A stretch of 6,363 nucleotides of DNA, taken from NCBI GenBank assembly GCA_012719115.1, contig JAAYAZ010000092.1, forward strand, positions 1 through 6,363, written 5' to 3'. A program made the position numbers and the translations under genes. The notes under the pieces are model-generated. The model worked only from the letters and a program-made list of their open reading frames with translations, ran no database searches and was not told the origin of the DNA. Origin of the DNA: Dehalococcoidales bacterium. GTDB lineage: Bacteria > Chloroflexota > Dehalococcoidia > Dehalococcoidales > UBA5627. Position 1 is the stretch's first letter; each line of letters opens with the position of its first letter. This document shows positions 5,098 through 6,363 of the stretch, piece after piece.

Positions 5098-5706
5098 ATG
5101 AAAAACAAGAAAACGTTTTGGGTCTTTTCTGTTACCGCTCTTTTAATTACGATAATATTTATAGCTTTAAAGTTTTATTCCATTGCTGCTGTAATTATTA
5201 TTGGAGCTATAATTGCCGGACATCGTGAAATCTGGTCATTGATAAGATACCGGAAAATGCCGCCGCATGATGAAAGAGTAAATGATAATATTAATAAATC
5301 GATACGCAACGGCTTTCTGGCTTTTATTATAATTTCTCTGATAACATTATTATTTTACGTTACCGAGGAATTCGCGCGGATAGATTTAGAGTATTATCTT
5401 GTTGCCTTAATACTATTAGTCGAGTTGGTATACGTAATATCCTATTTATTTTATGACAAAATCGAAGCTAATTTGGGGAAAAGGGATATTAAGGCATTGA
5501 AGATATTAGCTGTGTTCGAGGTAGCATCATTGGTCTTCTTTATTCTCACTATCTTCTTTCCCAGTTGGGTATTCCTATTCTCCGGAATAACAGATGATGT
5601 GCTTATGTTGAGATTCTTGGATTTATTTCCCATCGGCGTATTTGTTCTGGCGATTATCGGCAGTTCGGCTATATTCGTTAAAGGGCTTTTTGTCAGGGCT
5701 TCTTAA
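5098..5706 (+). CDS. six-helix membrane protein, DUF2178-like
   Basis: This 202-residue protein of unknown function is predicted to lie in the cytoplasmic membrane. Hydrophobic segments are seen at about 5-24, 26-42, 71-90, 98-119, 134-153 and 175-197. Between segments 2 and 3 lies a basic loop with PPHDERVNDNINKSIRNG (55-72). A DER motif followed by an amphipathic stretch before a helix is typical of small membrane proteins such as DUF2178 that occur next to a short XRE regulator. I assign it to that type by resemblance only. The start at 5098 follows a run of six G (5088-5093) four bases away, an unusual but plausible ribosome binding site. The XRE gene starts 21 bases after its stop. Base use is more AT-rich than in the neighbouring housekeeping genes, which may suggest transfer. 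There is no signal peptide or enzyme motif. Confidence 0.8.
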   Translation: MKNKKTFWVFSVTALLITIIFIALKFYSIAAVIIIGAIIAGHREIWSLIRYRKMPPHDERVNDNINKSIRNGFLAFIIISLITLLFYVTEEFARIDLEYYLVALILLVELVYVISYLFYDKIEANLGKRDIKALKILAVFEVASLVFFILTIFFPSWVFLFSGITDDVLMLRFLDLFPIGVFVLAIIGSSAIFVKGLFVRAS

Positions 5707-5727
5707 ATAAGAGATTGGTTTATAAAT

Positions 5728-5928
5728 ATGAAAACGAGAATAAAGGAATACAGGGCGAAATTGAATATAACGCAGGAAAAACTGGCTGAGATGGTAGGGG
5801 TCAGAAGGGAAACGATTATATATCTTGAGCAGGGTAAATATAATCCGTCATTAAGGCTGGCTTACAGTATAGCCAGGGCTTTGCAGGCAGGTATAGATGA
5901 ACTGTTTATTTTCGACGATGAAGAATAA
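5728..5928 (+). CDS. small XRE/Cro-type HTH transcriptional regulator
   Basis: This 66-residue protein consists almost entirely of one Cro/C1-type helix-turn-helix domain. [20 protein letters not shown] (15-34) holds helices 2 and 3, with the recognition helix at about 26-34. [18 protein letters not shown] (35-52) forms helix 4 and its lead-in, and [12 protein letters not shown] is the acidic end. It belongs to the very short group of stand-alone XRE regulators commonly found beside small multi-pass membrane proteins. No sensor or dimerisation domain is added. The ATG at 5728 has only a weak, distant AAGAG (5709-5713), so its level may depend on translation of the upstream gene. The tandem 16-bp repeats at the cassette promoter are a plausible autoregulatory binding site. 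Confidence 0.92.
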   Translation: MKTRIKEYRAKLNITQEKLAEMVGVRRETIIYLEQGKYNPSLRLAYSIARALQAGIDELFIFDDEE

Positions 5929-6063
5929 CAGGTCTACCGGACGGGGGGTTAATTAATTCGTTTTTTCACAATGTTGCGAGGAGTCCCAATAAAGCCGTTC
6001 GTGTCCTTCGACAGGCTCAGGATGCGCGGAATATAATAGCTAAGCCGTGCCGAAGGATGTTGA

Positions 6064-6080
6064 GTTCCGTAGTACGGAAC
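6064..6080. repeat. 17-bp perfect palindrome
   Basis: GTTCCGTA and TACGGAAC flank a single central G. It can form a hairpin with about 6 bp of stem. No T tract follows, so it is not a typical terminator. Confidence 0.8.
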
Positions 6081-6083
6081 GAA

Positions 6084-6101
6084 ATCCCGACCTGTCGGGA
6101 T
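6084..6101. repeat. 18-bp perfect palindrome
   Basis: ATCCCGAC and GTCGGGAT flank a central CT. It begins three bases after the previous palindrome, so the two would form adjacent hairpins. Confidence 0.8.
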
Positions 6102-6136
6102 CGATTCATAGCGATGACGAATATCGAATTGCATTT

Positions 6137-6162
6137 AGATGCTTCACTACGTTCAGCATGAC
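6137..6162. repeat. second copy of the dispersed repeat end
   Basis: AGATGCTTCA (6137-6146) and TTCAGCATGAC (6152-6162) match 320-329 and 345-355 exactly. The interior is 5 bases here against 15 there. The minus-strand translation is the HAERSEAS peptide. It marks a shortened or variant end of the same repeat family as the element beside hisI. Confidence 0.75.
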
Positions 6163-6175
6163 AAAAAAAACGTAG

Positions 6176-6194
6176 GGACGACCATTGGTCGTCC
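6176..6194. repeat. 19-bp perfect palindrome
   Basis: GGACGACCA and TGGTCGTCC flank a central T. It lies about 60 bases beyond the end of the transposase remnant. It resembles the GTAGGG-type hairpin repeats scattered in many bacterial genomes. It could be a terminator-like hairpin or an insertion target, but no T tract follows. Confidence 0.75.
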
Positions 6195-6255
6195 GCCCTT
6201 GCGTATCGAATTAAAGCGGACGGATATTTCCCCACCCCCCAGCAACTGTGTTAAA

Positions 6256-6363
6256 TTAGCTTGCATAACTCCAAGGACGATGCTCTCTCAAGATGGCATT
6301 CAGGATAACTAATAACTTGCGCATACAGGCAGTTAAAGCTACCTTTTTAATCTTTCCCATATC
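6256..6363 (-). CDS. IS110-family transposase, C-terminal fragment at window edge
   Basis: The minus-strand frame entering from the right edge gives 35 residues and a TAA stop. The segment KKVALTACMRKLLVILNAIL followed by REHRPWS matches the conserved C-terminal end of IS110/IS1111-type transposases (Transposase_20 region), where a K-x-A-L-x-A-x-M-R-K-L pattern precedes a short tail with a PW motif. The catalytic serine of this region would lie further upstream, outside the window. The RuvC-like DEDD domain is also outside. The frame is intact as far as visible, so it may be a complete element whose 5' part lies beyond 6363, or a remnant. IS110 enzymes act with an RNA guide (bridge RNA) and usually leave no clear terminal inverted repeats, so the element border near 6195-6255 cannot be fixed here. 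Confidence 0.8.
   Translation of the reverse strand, partial: DMGKIKKVALTACMRKLLVILNAILREHRPWSYAS

Larger units (their letters stand above)
5929..6255. repeat. gene-free, palindrome-rich intergenic region
   Basis: No credible gene is seen in these 327 bases. From left to right they hold an AT-rich spacer (GTTAATTAATTCGTTTTTTC, about 5947-5966), the word TCCTTCGACAGGCTCAGGA (6004-6022), two adjacent perfect palindromes (6064-6080 and 6084-6101), a repeat end shared with 244-355 (6137-6162), a third palindrome (6176-6194) and a C-rich tract before the transposase remnant. Minus-strand translation across the shared repeat reads CHAERSEAS, the well-known spurious peptide of dispersed bacterial repeats. 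No clear terminator for the XRE gene was found; one of the hairpins may serve. Confidence 0.75.

Noticed and set aside
6017..6235. 72-residue minus-strand reading frame
   Set aside because: Its translation contains CHAERSEAS, the well-known artefact of a dispersed repeat, and it spans two palindromes; no ribosome binding site or protein-like composition.
5929..6255. CRISPR array in the repeat-rich region
   Set aside because: The palindromes differ from each other and are not regularly spaced; no repeated unit with unique spacers.

Overview
The window looks like ordinary bacterial chromosome with several accessory stretches. No rRNA or tRNA gene was seen to place the organism. Near-balanced base composition, intergenic repeats whose translation reads HAERSEAS, and an L27 that starts directly at MAHKKGGGS (no cleaved Firmicutes-type leader) would fit a Chloroflexota/Dehalococcoidia-like genome. 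That placement is tentative.

Layout. Positions 1-207 are the 3' end of hisA, and hisI follows at 466-789. A 112-bp imperfect inverted repeat (244-355) lies between these two histidine genes. A bidirectional terminator (871-910) separates hisI from a leftward block. In transcription order that block is marC-family membrane protein (3024-2434), coaE (2368-1763), rplU (1722-1387), rpmA (1397-1143) and rpmE (1136-933). The rplU gene has no ATG, GTG, TTG or CTG start available and appears to begin with ATT behind a good GGAGG site. A strong-looking sigma-70 promoter for rplU-rpmA-rpmE overlaps the end of coaE.

To the right, an Lrp/AsnC regulator (3249-3731) and a PLP aminotransferase (3764-4951) form a rightward operon. 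It is divergent from marC, has its own extended -10 promoter and ends in a strong terminator (4978-5011). Next comes a cassette of a six-helix membrane protein (5098-5706) and a 66-residue XRE-family regulator (5728-5928). Its promoter is overlaid by two nearly identical 16-bp tandem repeats that look like an operator for the regulator.

Positions 5929-6255 hold no credible gene but are packed with palindromes and dispersed-repeat sequence. The last 108 bases (6256-6363, minus strand) encode the C-terminal end of an IS110-family transposase cut by the window edge.

How the genes relate: hisA and hisI act in consecutive but reversed order in histidine biosynthesis (HisI makes ProFAR, HisA isomerises it). 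coaE completes coenzyme A synthesis. rplU, rpmA and rpmE supply large-subunit ribosomal proteins. The Lrp-aminotransferase pair probably forms an amino-acid-responsive unit. The most notable observations are the ATT start of rplU and the tandem operator of the membrane protein/XRE cassette.
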